A stretch of 64,000 nt of DNA, from contig NZ_FQVU01000003.1 of assembly GCF_900129455.1 (NCBI RefSeq), positions 124,001 to 188,000 of the forward strand, read 5' to 3'. The notes under the pieces were generated by a model. That model was not told the origin of the DNA. It searched no databases and saw only the letters and a program-made list of their open reading frames with translations. Origin of the DNA: Jatrophihabitans endophyticus. GTDB taxonomy: Bacteria > Actinomycetota > Actinomycetes > Mycobacteriales > Jatrophihabitantaceae. Below, one piece after another: positions 1 through 11,070 of this stretch (positions are counted from its first letter, which is position 1; every line of letters begins with the position of its first letter). Position numbers and translations under genes: made by a program.

Positions 1-115
1 CGTTGCCCGACGCGGTCTCGTTCGGCGCGGTCTCGTTCGACTCGCTCTCGGCCGAGCCCTCGGCCGGTCGGCCGGGGCCCGGGCGGGGGCGGTCGTCGTC
101 AGGCTCGGAATCCAC
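1..115 (-). CDS. N-terminus of an unidentified protein (partial)
   Basis: A GTG codon at 115 read leftwards is preceded by a GGAG motif about six bases upstream and opens a frame that runs off the window edge. The visible residues are acidic, then rich in Pro, Gly, Ser and Glu, and contain a short repeated SNET/PNET pattern, so this looks like a disordered N-terminal tail. It would be the third gene of the leftward desaturase operon. No domain is visible and no function can be assigned. Coding status rests on the start site and position only. Confidence 0.4.
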   Translation of the reverse strand, partial: MDSEPDDDRPRPGPGRPAEGSAESESNETAPNETASGN

Positions 116-146
116 GGTGATCTCCGTCCGTCTCGAACGCGGGTGG

Positions 147-1367
147 TTACGGGAACGCGGGAACGCGGTCCTCGAGAGCCTGCTTGTCGGCCTTCTCCTG
201 CGCCGACATCTCGTAGGGGCCGGGCTTGGGCCGGGGGCCGCCGCCGGGGAAGGCCAGCCGCAGGATGGTGCGCTGCACCGTGCCCCACTGCTTGCGCAGC
301 GGCCCGGTGTTGTACGGCAGGCCGTAGCGCTCGCAGATCTCGCGCACCCGCGGTGCGATCTGCTGGTAGCGCGAGCTCGGCATGTCCGGGAAGAGATGGT
401 GCTCGACCTGGTAGGAGAGGTTGCCGCTCATGATGTGGAACAGCGGGCCGCCGTCGATGTTGGCGGCGCCGATCATCTGCCGGACGTACCACCCGCCCCG
501 GGTCTCGTTCGCGACCTCCTCCTCGGTGAACATGAAGGTCTGGTCGGGGAAGTGGCCGCAGAAGATGATGACGTTCGACCACACGTTGCGCACGACGTTG
601 GCGACGGCGTCGGCGACGAGCGTCGCCTTGAACGCGCCGCGCGCGGCGGCCTCGGCGTCCCCGCCCGACGAGAGCGCGACGGCGGCGTTCGCGCCGGCAC
701 TGATGCCGGGGTAGGCGATGTAGTCCTTGAGGATCTGACGACGCGCCTTGACGCCGATGGCCTTGAGCTCCTGCCAGACCTGCTTGCGGGACTTCTGCCC
801 GCTCTTGATCTGTTCGAAGTCGAGGTCGTGCAGCGCGACCCCCCACTCGAAGAGCGCCATCAGGATCACGTTGCCGATGGGCTGGAAGAGGTAGCCCGGC
901 TTCCACGGCTGGCGCGGGTCGACCCGGAAGATCTCGTACCCGACGTCCTTGTCCTTGCCGATGACGTTCGTATAGGTGTGGTGGACGTAGTTGTGCGAGT
1001 GCTTCCACGCGGCCGCGGGGGAGGCGGTGTCCCAGTCCCACGTCGAGGAGTGGATGTTCGGGTCGTTCATCCAGTCCCACTGGCCGTGCATGACGTTGTG
1101 GCCGATCTCCATGTTCTCGAGGATCTTGGCCACCGACAGCGCCGCCGTGCCCGCGACCCAGGCGGGCTTGAAGCGCGAGAAGAGCAGCAGGCCGCGCGAC
1201 GCCGCGACGAGCCGGCGTTGCAGCTTGATCATGTTGCGGATGTAGCCGGCGTCGACGTCGCCGAGCTCGGCGAACACCTCGTCGTGGAGGGCGTCGAGCT
1301 CCTTGCCCAGGCTCTCCAGCTGCTCCTCGGACAATGTGTACAGCGGGTTGTTCTCGTCGTAGGGCAT
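147..1367 (-). CDS. Acyl-CoA/fatty acid desaturase, membrane di-iron type
   Basis: Membrane-bound fatty acid desaturase of the mycobacterial DesA3 kind, expected to put a cis double bond into saturated acyl-CoA using oxygen and electrons from a reductase. All three histidine boxes are present: HNVMH at about residues 90-94, HSHNYVHH at about 123-130 and QVEHH ending near 324. These ligate the di-iron centre. The usual hydrophobic stretches lie between the boxes. The ATG at 1367 is preferred over the one at 1379 because AGGAG lies just upstream of it and nothing comparable precedes 1379. The gene sits 31 bp behind a flavin/iron-sulfur reductase on the same strand. In Mycobacterium tuberculosis the equivalent pair (DesA3 with Rv3230c) makes oleate from stearoyl-CoA, and the same partnership is inferred here. 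Confidence 0.93.
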   Translation of the reverse strand: MPYDENNPLYTLSEEQLESLGKELDALHDEVFAELGDVDAGYIRNMIKLQRRLVAASRGLLLFSRFKPAWVAGTAALSVAKILENMEIGHNVMHGQWDWMNDPNIHSSTWDWDTASPAAAWKHSHNYVHHTYTNVIGKDKDVGYEIFRVDPRQPWKPGYLFQPIGNVILMALFEWGVALHDLDFEQIKSGQKSRKQVWQELKAIGVKARRQILKDYIAYPGISAGANAAVALSSGGDAEAAARGAFKATLVADAVANVVRNVWSNVIIFCGHFPDQTFMFTEEEVANETRGGWYVRQMIGAANIDGGPLFHIMSGNLSYQVEHHLFPDMPSSRYQQIAPRVREICERYGLPYNTGPLRKQWGTVQRTILRLAFPGGGPRPKPGPYEMSAQEKADKQALEDRVPAFP

Positions 1368-1398
1368 GGAACTCCTCATCCGTTCGGGTGGTGCGTGC

Positions 1399-2505
1399 TC
1401 ACAGGTCGATCTCGACGTGCCCCTCGGGGGCGTTGATGCAGACTCGGATCATCTGGCCGTTCGCGTTCTCGACGTTGCCGGTGCGGATGTCGCGCACGGC
1501 GCCGTCCTGCAGCCGGCCGACGCAGGTGTGGCAGATGCCCATGCGACAGCCGAAGGCGAGGTCGACGCCGGCCTCCTCGCCGCCGACGAGGATGGAGACG
1601 CCGGGGCCGCACTCGCCCTGGGCGTCCGACACGCGGTAGTGGACGGTGCCGCCGGAGCCGTCGCCGCCCCCGTTGCCGATGACGGGCTGGAAGCGTTCGG
1701 TATGCAGGCGGTCGACGACGTCCTCGGCCTCGAAGCGCTCCTCGACGGCGTCGATCAGCTCGCGCGGGCCGGACAGGAAGGTGTGGCGCTCGCGCCAGTC
1801 GGGGCAGTGCCGGTCGAGGTCGTCGGCACCGAGGCGGTCCTCGTGCTCGGTGTGGACCTCGATGAGCCGGTACCCTTCGCGGCGGTCGGCGAGGTCGCGC
1901 AGCATCGTGCCGAAGATCATCTCGTCCTTGGTGCGGCTGCTGTGCACGTGGACGACCTCGCCCTCGCGCCCCATGCGGTCGCGCCGGTCGAGCTCGCGCA
2001 GCATGCTCATGATCGGGGTGATGCCGCTGCCGGCCGAGACGAACAGCAGCTGCTCGGGCAGCGGATCGGGCAGGGTGAACTCGCCCTCGATGTCGCCGAG
2101 GTACACCCGTTGCCCGGCACGGACCCGGCCGTTGAAGACCGGTGACACCGTGCCGCCCTCGGTGTCCTTCACCGTGACGCTCAGCAGCCCGTCGGGATGG
2201 TCGGGGTCGGAGGTGATGGAGTACGCCCGCCAGTGCCGGATGCCGTCGATCTCCAGGCCGATGCGCAGGTACTGGCCGGACAGGTGCGGCTCGACGACGA
2301 AGTTCGGCTTGACGACGACGGTGGTGGCGCCACCGGCCTCCTGCTGCGTGCGCACGATCGTCCCGGTGAGCTCGCGGGTGGACCAGGTGGGGCGAACCAG
2401 GGCGAAGTAGTCGTCGGGCAGCAAGGGACTGGTCAGCACGCGGCCGATCCGCGACACCTGGCGCCGTACGAACGACACCTTGGGCGTGGCTCCGGTCTCG
2501 ACCAT
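1399..2505 (-). CDS. Ferredoxin-type oxidoreductase, electron donor to the desaturase
   Basis: Three-part electron carrier. A flavin-binding barrel carries RAYSITS, the NAD(P)-binding part carries GSGITPIMS, and a C-terminal plant-type [2Fe-2S] ferredoxin domain has Cys-x4-Cys-x2-Cys (CRMGICHTC) followed by a fourth Cys about 30 residues later. This is the architecture of Rv3230c, which feeds electrons from NADPH to the DesA3 desaturase. The desaturase follows directly downstream, so the two form one functional unit. Two starts are possible: GTG at 2547, almost on top of the predicted promoter, or ATG at 2505 with GGGAG upstream. I use 2505; the extra 14 residues would be hydrophilic and carry no motif. 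Confidence 0.9.
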   Translation of the reverse strand: MVETGATPKVSFVRRQVSRIGRVLTSPLLPDDYFALVRPTWSTRELTGTIVRTQQEAGGATTVVVKPNFVVEPHLSGQYLRIGLEIDGIRHWRAYSITSDPDHPDGLLSVTVKDTEGGTVSPVFNGRVRAGQRVYLGDIEGEFTLPDPLPEQLLFVSAGSGITPIMSMLRELDRRDRMGREGEVVHVHSSRTKDEMIFGTMLRDLADRREGYRLIEVHTEHEDRLGADDLDRHCPDWRERHTFLSGPRELIDAVEERFEAEDVVDRLHTERFQPVIGNGGGDGSGGTVHYRVSDAQGECGPGVSILVGGEEAGVDLAFGCRMGICHTCVGRLQDGAVRDIRTGNVENANGQMIRVCINAPEGHVEIDL

Positions 2506-2551
2506 GGGGCTCCCGTCGTCGTGCTCGGCCGACTTGCGGTCCGTCACGCCA

Positions 2552-2580
2552 AGTCCACCCGTTCAGTGCACAAGTGTCAA
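2552..2580 (-). promoter_or_regulatory. Putative sigma-A-type promoter of the reductase-desaturase operon
   Basis: Read leftwards, a consensus -35 TTGACA (2580-2575) is followed after 17 bp by TGGACT (2557-2552) as a poor -10. Transcription would start near 2545, leaving a leader of about 40 bases before ATG 2505, or almost none before GTG 2547. It lies in the divergent gap shared with ppdK. Confidence 0.45.
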
Positions 2581-2670
2581 CCGAAAGGGTGACGCCGGTC
2601 TCGCCGCGAGTGCAGAGTTCCCACCCAATAGGCTCCCCGTAACACGACTCGCGAGCGGACGGAGACCCCA

Positions 2671-5346
<2,676 letters not shown>

Positions 5347-5356
5347 CCTCGCCGCT

Positions 5357-5462
5357 CGACTGGCGACCTCTCCGCTCGACTGGCGACTTCCCGTCCGACT
5401 GGCGAGCTACAGCTCGCCAGTCGGCGTAGAGGTCGCCAGTCGACCCGCGGAGTCGCCAGTCA
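5357..5462. repeat. Mirror-symmetric palindromic array, copy 1
   Basis: Three forward units of CGACTGGCGAC (5357, 5377, 5396; the third ends in G) are followed by three inverted units (5413, 5432, 5452). Start-to-start spacings are 20, 19, 17, 19 and 20, a true mirror image. The two central units form perfect 13-bp arms around a 2-bp centre (5396-5408 and 5411-5423). The last unit overlaps the stop codon of the leftward dehydrogenase gene. It fills the gap between convergent genes. A second array with the same geometry lies at 45736-45940. A role as a two-way terminator or a protein-binding array is inference. Confidence 0.9.
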
Positions 5463-6305
5463 GTCCCAGGCGGTGACGACCGCGGCGATGTCGTCCGCGC
5501 CGTGGCCGCGCTCCGACGCCTGCGCGAAGACGCGGGCGAGCGCGTCGGCGAGCGTGGTGTCGACGCCCGCGTCGGCGGCGGCGCCGGCGACGAGCGCGAT
5601 GTCCTTGCGCAGGCCGTCCAGCGCGAAGGACGGGGTCCAGTCCCGCGCGAGCATGGCGCCACCCTTGAGCTGGGCGTAGGGGGAGTTGACCGGGCCGCCG
5701 TCGATCGCCTGCAGGAACAGCGACGGGTCGACCCCGAGGCCGCGCGCCAGGGCGACCGACTGCGCGGTGGCGGCGGTGATGGTCGCGAGCCAGGCGTTGC
5801 ACGCCAGCTTGAGCGCGCTGCCGTCGCCGAGCCGCTCGCCCGCGACGACGGTCCTGGCGCCGATCGCCTCGAGCAGCGGGCGTACCCGGTCGATCGCGGC
5901 GGGGTCGCCGGACACCAGCGGGACGAGCGTGCCCTGCTCGGCCGGCTGCTTCGTGCCCAGCACCGGGGCGTCCAGCAGCGTGGCGTCACCCGCCGCGGCG
6001 GCGATGCGGCCGATACCGCCGGGGCCGACGGTGGCCGCCTGCAGCCAGACCGCCCCGCCGTCGAGCGCCGCGACCAGCTCGGCGGTGACCGCGAGCACCG
6101 CGTCGGTGTCGTACAGCATGGTGATCACGGCGTCGGCGGCCGAGACCGCCTCGGTCACCGAGCCGGCGACGGTGATGCCGTCCGCGGCCAGTGGTCGGGC
6201 CCGCTCCGCCGTGCGGTTCCACACCGTCACGTCCAGCCCCTCGCGCCGGGCCGAGCGCGCCATGCCGGCGCCCATCGTCCCGGTCCCCAGCACCGCAACG
6301 CGCAT
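5460..6305 (-). CDS. NAD(P)-dependent beta-hydroxyacid dehydrogenase (3-hydroxyisobutyrate dehydrogenase family)
   Basis: Two-domain dehydrogenase of about 281 residues, the usual size for the family. The N-terminus is a dinucleotide-binding fold with GTGTMGAGMA directly after the start. An all-helical C-terminal domain carries the family's conserved lysine region (KLACNAWLA, around residue 170). Members reduce or oxidise short beta-hydroxyacids such as 3-hydroxyisobutyrate or tartronate semialdehyde, and the substrate cannot be read here. ATG 6305 is chosen because the nucleotide-binding motif starts at once; a GTG at 6314 is an alternative. The stop codon lies inside the last unit of the palindromic array. 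Confidence 0.88.
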   Translation of the reverse strand: MRVAVLGTGTMGAGMARSARREGLDVTVWNRTAERARPLAADGITVAGSVTEAVSAADAVITMLYDTDAVLAVTAELVAALDGGAVWLQAATVGPGGIGRIAAAAGDATLLDAPVLGTKQPAEQGTLVPLVSGDPAAIDRVRPLLEAIGARTVVAGERLGDGSALKLACNAWLATITAATAQSVALARGLGVDPSLFLQAIDGGPVNSPYAQLKGGAMLARDWTPSFALDGLRKDIALVAGAAADAGVDTTLADALARVFAQASERGHGADDIAAVVTAWD

Positions 6306-6341
6306 CGTTGCCACCCCGATCCCGACGAGTAGTTTGTAGCC

Positions 6342-6818
6342 GTGTTCCTGCGCCGCTTCCGCTCCGAGCTGTCCGTCGATCGCGGGGCGAAGCGCGCGGA
6401 ACGCAGCGGCTCCACCGAGGTGCTACCCACGGTGCCGCTGCTGCAGCAGCTGCTCGACGAGTTCGGTCTCACCCACTCCCTCGACGGCGACGGCGACCTG
6501 CTCGTCCGCTGGGAGAAGTGCAGCCTGTACTTCTTCTTCTACGGCGAGCAGGACGAGGTGCTACAAGCACGGCTGTACCTCAATCGCAGGTTCAGTGTCG
6601 ACGATCGTGGATCGTTGAGTCTGCTGCTCGACGAGTGGAACCGGACGCGGCTGTTCGGCAAGGCGTACACGATCCTGCCCGACGACGGCATGGTGGCGAT
6701 CTGTGCCGAGGAGTGCCACGACTTCGAGGGTTCCACCCGCTCCCAGCTCAAGTTCACCGTCGCCACCTGGATCGATTCGCTGCTGCGCTTCGCCGACTGG
6801 GTGGACGACCAGGTCTGA
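6342..6818 (+). CDS. YbjN domain-containing protein
   Basis: A 158-residue protein resembling the YbjN family, alpha/beta proteins related in fold to type III secretion chaperones and common in actinobacteria. Visible features are a basic N-terminus, then an alternating strand/helix pattern with WEKCSLYFFFYGE and a Trp-rich C-terminal helix. The exact role is unknown. The GTG start has no ribosome-binding site. A TAGTTT hexamer lies at 6330-6335, exactly one promoter spacing before it, so this may be a leaderless transcript. It heads the run into dgt and dnaG and may be co-transcribed with them. Confidence 0.8.
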   Translation: MFLRRFRSELSVDRGAKRAERSGSTEVLPTVPLLQQLLDEFGLTHSLDGDGDLLVRWEKCSLYFFFYGEQDEVLQARLYLNRRFSVDDRGSLSLLLDEWNRTRLFGKAYTILPDDGMVAICAEECHDFEGSTRSQLKFTVATWIDSLLRFADWVDDQV

Positions 6819-6832
6819 GTCGGAGCACAGCC

Positions 6833-8107
6833 GTGGACAGCGGGTACGGGCCGGCCGACCGCGCCCGCCGGGTGGAGGAGCCGCCCAAGCGGGCCGGGGC
6901 CCAGCGCGGCGCGGTCGACCGGGACGACTTCGCCCGCGATCGCGCCCGCGTGCTGCACTCGTACGCGTTCCGCCGGCTGGCCGACAAGACGCAGGTCGTG
7001 GTCCCGGGCGAGGACGACTTCCCGCGCACCCGGCTGACGCATTCGCTGGAGGTCGCGCAGATCGGCCGGGAGATCGCGGCCGCGCTCGGCTGCGACCCCG
7101 ACATCGTCGACACCGCCGGGCTGGCGCACGACATCGGCCACCCGCCGTTCGGCCACAACGGCGAGACGGCCCTCGACGAGGTGGCGGGGGAGTGCGGCGG
7201 CTTCGAGGGCAACGCCCAGACGCTGCGCGTGCTGACCCGTCTCGAGGCCAAGACGTTGGACGCGGCGGGTCGCCCGGCCGGGCTCAATCTCACCCGCGCC
7301 ACCCTCGACGCCACCTGCAAGTACCCGTGGGCACGGCGGCCCGAGGGGGGCAAGTTCGGCGTCTACGGCGACGACCGCGCGGCGTTCGGCTGGGTGCGCG
7401 GCGAGGGCGGCGGCGAGCGACGCTGCCTGGAGGCGCAGGTGATGGACTGGGCCGACGACGTCGCGTACTCGGTCCACGACGTCGAGGACGGCATCCACGC
7501 CGGCCAGGTGCGGCTGGCCGAGCTGGACGACGCCGAGCGCGAGGTGCTCTGCCGCATCGCGGCGAGCGACTACTCGACCCGCCGTCCGGAGCAGCTGGCG
7601 CCGGTGCTCGACGAGCTGCTCGCGCTGCCGACACTGCGCGACCTCGCCGACTACGACGGCACGCACCGGGCGCAGGCGGCGGCCAAGCGGGCGGCGAGCG
7701 AGCTCACGGGCCGGTTCTCGGTCGCCGCCGTCGAGGCCACCCGGGCCGTCCACGGCCACGAGCGGCTGCGCCGCTACGACGCCGACCTCGTCGTCCCCGA
7801 CCGGGTCGCGGCCGAGTGCGCGCTGCTCAAGGCGGTCGCGGTGCACTACGTCATGCGCCGCCCGGGTGCGGTGCAGCGCCAGGCCGGCCAGCGGCGGCTG
7901 CTCGCCGAGCTCGTCAGCGCCCTCCTCGACGGCGCGCCGGGCAGCCTCGACCGCGGCCTCGCGCCGCGCTGGCAGGCGGCCGGCACGGCCGCCGACCGGC
8001 TGCGCGTCGTCGTCGACCAGGTCGCGCAGCTCACCGACTCCTCCGCCGTCGCCTGGCACGAACGGCTGGTCCGGCCGCGGCACACCGGCGTCCGACCGGC
8101 TCTCTAG
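6833..8107 (+). CDS. dgt: Deoxyguanosinetriphosphate triphosphohydrolase-like protein
   Basis: HD-domain dNTP triphosphohydrolase, which removes triphosphate from dGTP or other dNTPs and so trims the nucleotide pool. The metal-binding HD signature is clear: RLTHSLEV, then HDIGHPPFGHNGE, and later a conserved DWADDVAYS. The GTG at 6833 has GGAG upstream and gives 424 residues, normal for the actinobacterial form; the open frame extends further upstream only as a shadow. dgt directly before dnaG is a long-conserved actinobacterial gene order and supports the call. Confidence 0.95.
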   Translation: MDSGYGPADRARRVEEPPKRAGAQRGAVDRDDFARDRARVLHSYAFRRLADKTQVVVPGEDDFPRTRLTHSLEVAQIGREIAAALGCDPDIVDTAGLAHDIGHPPFGHNGETALDEVAGECGGFEGNAQTLRVLTRLEAKTLDAAGRPAGLNLTRATLDATCKYPWARRPEGGKFGVYGDDRAAFGWVRGEGGGERRCLEAQVMDWADDVAYSVHDVEDGIHAGQVRLAELDDAEREVLCRIAASDYSTRRPEQLAPVLDELLALPTLRDLADYDGTHRAQAAAKRAASELTGRFSVAAVEATRAVHGHERLRRYDADLVVPDRVAAECALLKAVAVHYVMRRPGAVQRQAGQRRLLAELVSALLDGAPGSLDRGLAPRWQAAGTAADRLRVVVDQVAQLTDSSAVAWHERLVRPRHTGVRPAL

Positions 8108-8117
8108 AATCGACGAC

Positions 8118-9992
8118 GTGGCAGGGCGAATCCGGGACGAGGACATCGCCGCCGTCCGCGAGAAGTCGCCCATCGACGAGGTCATCGGCGAGCACATCCA
8201 GCTGCGCAACGCCGGCGGCGGCAACCTCAAGGGGCTGTGCCCGTTCCACGACGAGAAGAGCCCGTCGTTCAACGTCACGCCGTCGAGGGGGCTCTACCAC
8301 TGTTTCGGCTGCCAGGCCGGCGGTGACGTCATCCGCTTCGTGCAGGACATCGAGCACGTCGACTTCGGCGAGGCCGTCGAGCAGCTCGCCACGCGGGCCG
8401 GCATCCAGCTGCGCTACACCGAGGGCGGCGGTCCCGGGCCGGGGCACAACCGCGGGCAGCGCGCTCGGCTGATCGAGGCGCACGCCGCGGCGGTCGAGTT
8501 CTACGCCGAGCAGCTGCGCGGGGCCGAGGCCGCGCCGGCGCGCGAGTTCCTCGCCGCCCGGGGCTTCTCGGCCCTGGACGCCGCCCGCTACGGCTGCGGG
8601 TTCGCGCCGTCGGGGTGGGACGCGCTCACCCGGCACCTGCTGGCCCGCACGTTCACCCCGCAGGAGCTCACGCTCGCCGGGTTGTCCCGCGAGGGTGGTC
8701 GGGGCGGGCTCATCGACCGGTTCCACCGCCGGCTGCTGTGGCCGATCCGCGAGGTCAACGGCGACGTCGTCGGATTCGGCGCGCGGCGCCTCTTCGACGA
8801 CGATCGCATCGAGGCCAAGTACCTCAACACCCCCGAGACCCCGATCTACAAGAAGAGTCAGCTGCTCTACGGCGTCGACCTCGCCAAGAAGGAGATCGCC
8901 CGCAAGCACCAGGCGGTCATCGTCGAGGGCTACACCGACGTCATGGCATGCCATCTGGCGGGCGTCACCACCGCGGTCGCCACGTGCGGCACCGCCTTCG
9001 GCAACGAGCACGTGTCGGTCGTCCGGCGGCTGCTGATGGACTCCGACACCTTCACCGGCGAGGTCATCTTCACCTTCGACGGGGACTCCGCCGGGATGAA
9101 GGCGGCCGAGCGGGCCTTCGCCGACGACCAGAAGTTCATGGCGCAGACGTTCGTCGCGATCGAGGCCACCGGCCTCGACCCCTGCGACCTGCGGCTCAAG
9201 TCCGGCGACGCCGCGGTGCTCGACCTCGTCGCGCGCCGCATCCCGCTGGTGGAGTTCGTGCTGCGTGCCACCACCGGTCGTTTCGACCTCGACACCGCCG
9301 AGGGACGCACCGCGGCACTCGACCGCGGCGTCCCGCTCGTCGCACGGATCAAGGACCACGGTCTGCGCGACGAGTACGCCCGCCGGCTCAGCGGCCTCGT
9401 CGGCACCGACGACCCGATGCGGGTGGTCACTCGGGTGCGCGGGTTGGTGCGCTCCGACGACCGGCGCGCCGGGGCCGAGGCTCGGCCCGCTCCCGCGCCG
9501 GCCGCCCCCGCCCAGGTCGACGAGTCGGTCGCCGCGGTCGAGCGGCAGGCCCTGCAGGTCGCCCTGCAGCTGCCGACGGTCGCCGGCCCCGAGTTCGACG
9601 CGCTCGCCCCCGAGGCCTTCCTCACCGAGCGCTACCGGCGGGTGTTCGAGGCGATCGTGGCCGCGGGCGGGGTGGGCAGCGGCCTCACCGGCCTGGCGTG
9701 GATCGACGCGGTCACCCGCAGCGCCCCCGACGAGCACATCCGCAGCGGTATCGGCGCGCTGGCCGTGGCGCCGCTGCGCTCCGGCGAGGAGGCCCGCGAG
9801 CGCTTCGCCGGCGGCATCGTGGCGCGCATGCTCAGTAACGTCACCGGCCGGCAGATCCACGCGGTGAAGGGCAAGCTGCAGCGGACGAATCCGCAGGACG
9901 AACCGGACGCGTACGCCCGCATGTTCGGCGAGCTGATCGCGCTCGAGTCCTACCACCGCGGTCTGCGCGAGCGCGCGATCGGGAACGCCTGA
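8118..9992 (+). CDS. dnaG: DNA primase
   Basis: Makes RNA primers for the replication fork. The N-terminal zinc domain shows the CHC2 pattern: CPFHDEKSPSF, then CFGC. The catalytic TOPRIM core has VEGYTDVMA and FDGDSAGMKAA, holding the metal-binding acidic residues. The C-terminal part is the region that contacts the replicative helicase. The GTG at 8118 gives 624 residues, in the usual range. Only ten bases separate it from dgt, and its stop overlaps the next gene by one base, so the three are probably one transcript. Confidence 0.97.
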   Translation: MAGRIRDEDIAAVREKSPIDEVIGEHIQLRNAGGGNLKGLCPFHDEKSPSFNVTPSRGLYHCFGCQAGGDVIRFVQDIEHVDFGEAVEQLATRAGIQLRYTEGGGPGPGHNRGQRARLIEAHAAAVEFYAEQLRGAEAAPAREFLAARGFSALDAARYGCGFAPSGWDALTRHLLARTFTPQELTLAGLSREGGRGGLIDRFHRRLLWPIREVNGDVVGFGARRLFDDDRIEAKYLNTPETPIYKKSQLLYGVDLAKKEIARKHQAVIVEGYTDVMACHLAGVTTAVATCGTAFGNEHVSVVRRLLMDSDTFTGEVIFTFDGDSAGMKAAERAFADDQKFMAQTFVAIEATGLDPCDLRLKSGDAAVLDLVARRIPLVEFVLRATTGRFDLDTAEGRTAALDRGVPLVARIKDHGLRDEYARRLSGLVGTDDPMRVVTRVRGLVRSDDRRAGAEARPAPAPAAPAQVDESVAAVERQALQVALQLPTVAGPEFDALAPEAFLTERYRRVFEAIVAAGGVGSGLTGLAWIDAVTRSAPDEHIRSGIGALAVAPLRSGEEARERFAGGIVARMLSNVTGRQIHAVKGKLQRTNPQDEPDAYARMFGELIALESYHRGLRERAIGNA

Positions 9993-10489
9993 TGCCGCTG
10001 TTCGGCCGTCGCGAGCGGCCCCCGGCCGACGTCGTCGCCGCGCTCGACGGCGACGAGCGGGTCGTGTCGTGGGCGGACGCGGGTGACGACGTGGTCGTCG
10101 CCACGACGCTCGGGGTGTGGTGGCCCGACCCGGCGGGCCGGCGTCGCATCGCCTGGGACCGCATCGACAAGGCCGTCTGGCACGACAACGTGCTGTCGGT
10201 GACCGAGGCCGACGTCGAGGACGACGCGGTGCTGGTGGACCGTCCCGCCGTCCACGCCAGGATCACCGTCCCGCGTGACCTGCCGCCGACGGTGCGCAAG
10301 CGCGTGGAGCAGAACATCGTGCGCACCGAGCTGGTGAGCGTCACCGGTGGCGCGGTGCGGTTCGTCGCCCGGCGGCTGCCCGGCCGCGACGGCATCACGT
10401 GGTGGGCGCGGCTCGAACCCGGCACCCCGGACACCGAGCGGGTGCGCTCGGCCGTGCGGGCGCGGCTGGCGATCCTGCGCGCGGGCTAG
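9992..10489 (+). CDS. Conserved actinobacterial protein of unknown function
   Basis: A soluble 165-residue protein starting on the last base of the dnaG stop codon. It reads as beta-rich, with several Trp residues (VWWPD, IAWDRI, AVWHD, TWWARL), suggesting a compact domain similar to PH-like folds, but no family motif is certain. The tight overlap implies translational coupling to dnaG. No function is assigned. Similar small proteins often follow dnaG in related genomes; that is from memory, not checked. Confidence 0.8.
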   Translation: MPLFGRRERPPADVVAALDGDERVVSWADAGDDVVVATTLGVWWPDPAGRRRIAWDRIDKAVWHDNVLSVTEADVEDDAVLVDRPAVHARITVPRDLPPTVRKRVEQNIVRTELVSVTGGAVRFVARRLPGRDGITWWARLEPGTPDTERVRSAVRARLAILRAG

Positions 10490-10511
10490 CGGCGTTCCGC
10501 GGCTGCGGGGC

Positions 10512-10751
10512 TCAGGGGCGGGCCCGGTGCGACGAGCGGGCGGGCGGGCCGCCGAGGCGCGTGGCGACGGCCTCCTTCGCGCGCTGCACCCGCTGGTCGA
10601 CGTTGGCCTGCACGACCCCCGCCGTCGCCTGCACCGTCTGGCTGCCGCTGACGCGTCGGGCCGCGCGCACGATCGACTCGTAGCGGTCGCGGCCCGCCCG
10701 GGCGCCCAGGGTGTAGCCGATCGCGGCGTACACCAGGTTCGACAGCTTCAC
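10512..10751 (-). CDS. Small YtxH-like protein
   Basis: About 79 residues from GTG 10751, which is preferred over the longer frame from 10784 because GGAG lies a few bases upstream. The N-terminal segment (LVYAAIGYTLGARAGRDRY) resembles the glycine-rich membrane-insertion segment of YtxH-like proteins. The rest is an amphipathic helix rich in Ala, Gln and Val. Its role is unknown; such proteins are often linked to the membrane or general stress. It is convergent with the gene downstream of dnaG. Confidence 0.65.
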   Translation of the reverse strand: MKLSNLVYAAIGYTLGARAGRDRYESIVRAARRVSGSQTVQATAGVVQANVDQRVQRAKEAVATRLGGPPARSSHRARP

Positions 10752-10853
10752 GACTCGCTCCGTTTCCTTGCCCGTCGCCGCCAACCCTAGCCCGCGGTCG
10801 GTGGGCGCCGTGGGTTATCCTCGTCCGGTCGCCCTGTGCGGCCGCGTGAGCGA

Positions 10854-10926
10854 TCTCCCGTAGCTCAATTGGCAGAGCATTCGACTGTTAATCGAAGGGT
10901 TACTGGTTCGAGTCCAGTCGGGAGAG
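10854..10926 (+). tRNA. tRNA-Asn (anticodon GTT)
   Basis: A full cloverleaf can be drawn. The acceptor arms TCTCCCG (10854-10860) and CGGGAGA (10919-10925) pair, the D-arm begins TAGCTCAATTGG, and the anticodon stem TTCGA/TCGAA encloses GTT at 10887-10889. The T-arm contains GGTTCGAGTCC. The discriminator is G, and CCA is not encoded. Confidence 0.97.
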
Positions 10927-10931
10927 CAAGA

Positions 10932-10960
10932 AGGCCCCGGGCGACCGGGGCCTTTCGCTT
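10932..10960 (+). terminator. Rho-independent terminator after tRNA-Asn
   Basis: A perfect nine-base stem (AGGCCCCGG and CCGGGGCCT, 10932-10953) around a GCGA loop is followed by TTTCGCTTTT. It begins six bases after the tRNA. Confidence 0.85.
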
Positions 10961-11070
10961 TTCGCGTGGGGACAGTCACGCCGGTGTCGCACCGCGTTCC
11001 GGTGCCTGCCGCCCCGGCGCGGCGCCGACGTGTGCACCAGAGCACGCGCCGGCACCGCGTGGGGCCGCGG

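Noticed and set aside
3-1436. Long open frame on the plus strand opposite the desaturase
   Set aside because: It lies antisense to a gene with all three histidine boxes, and its product is low-complexity Arg/Val/Asp-rich, as expected from GC-rich third-position bias.
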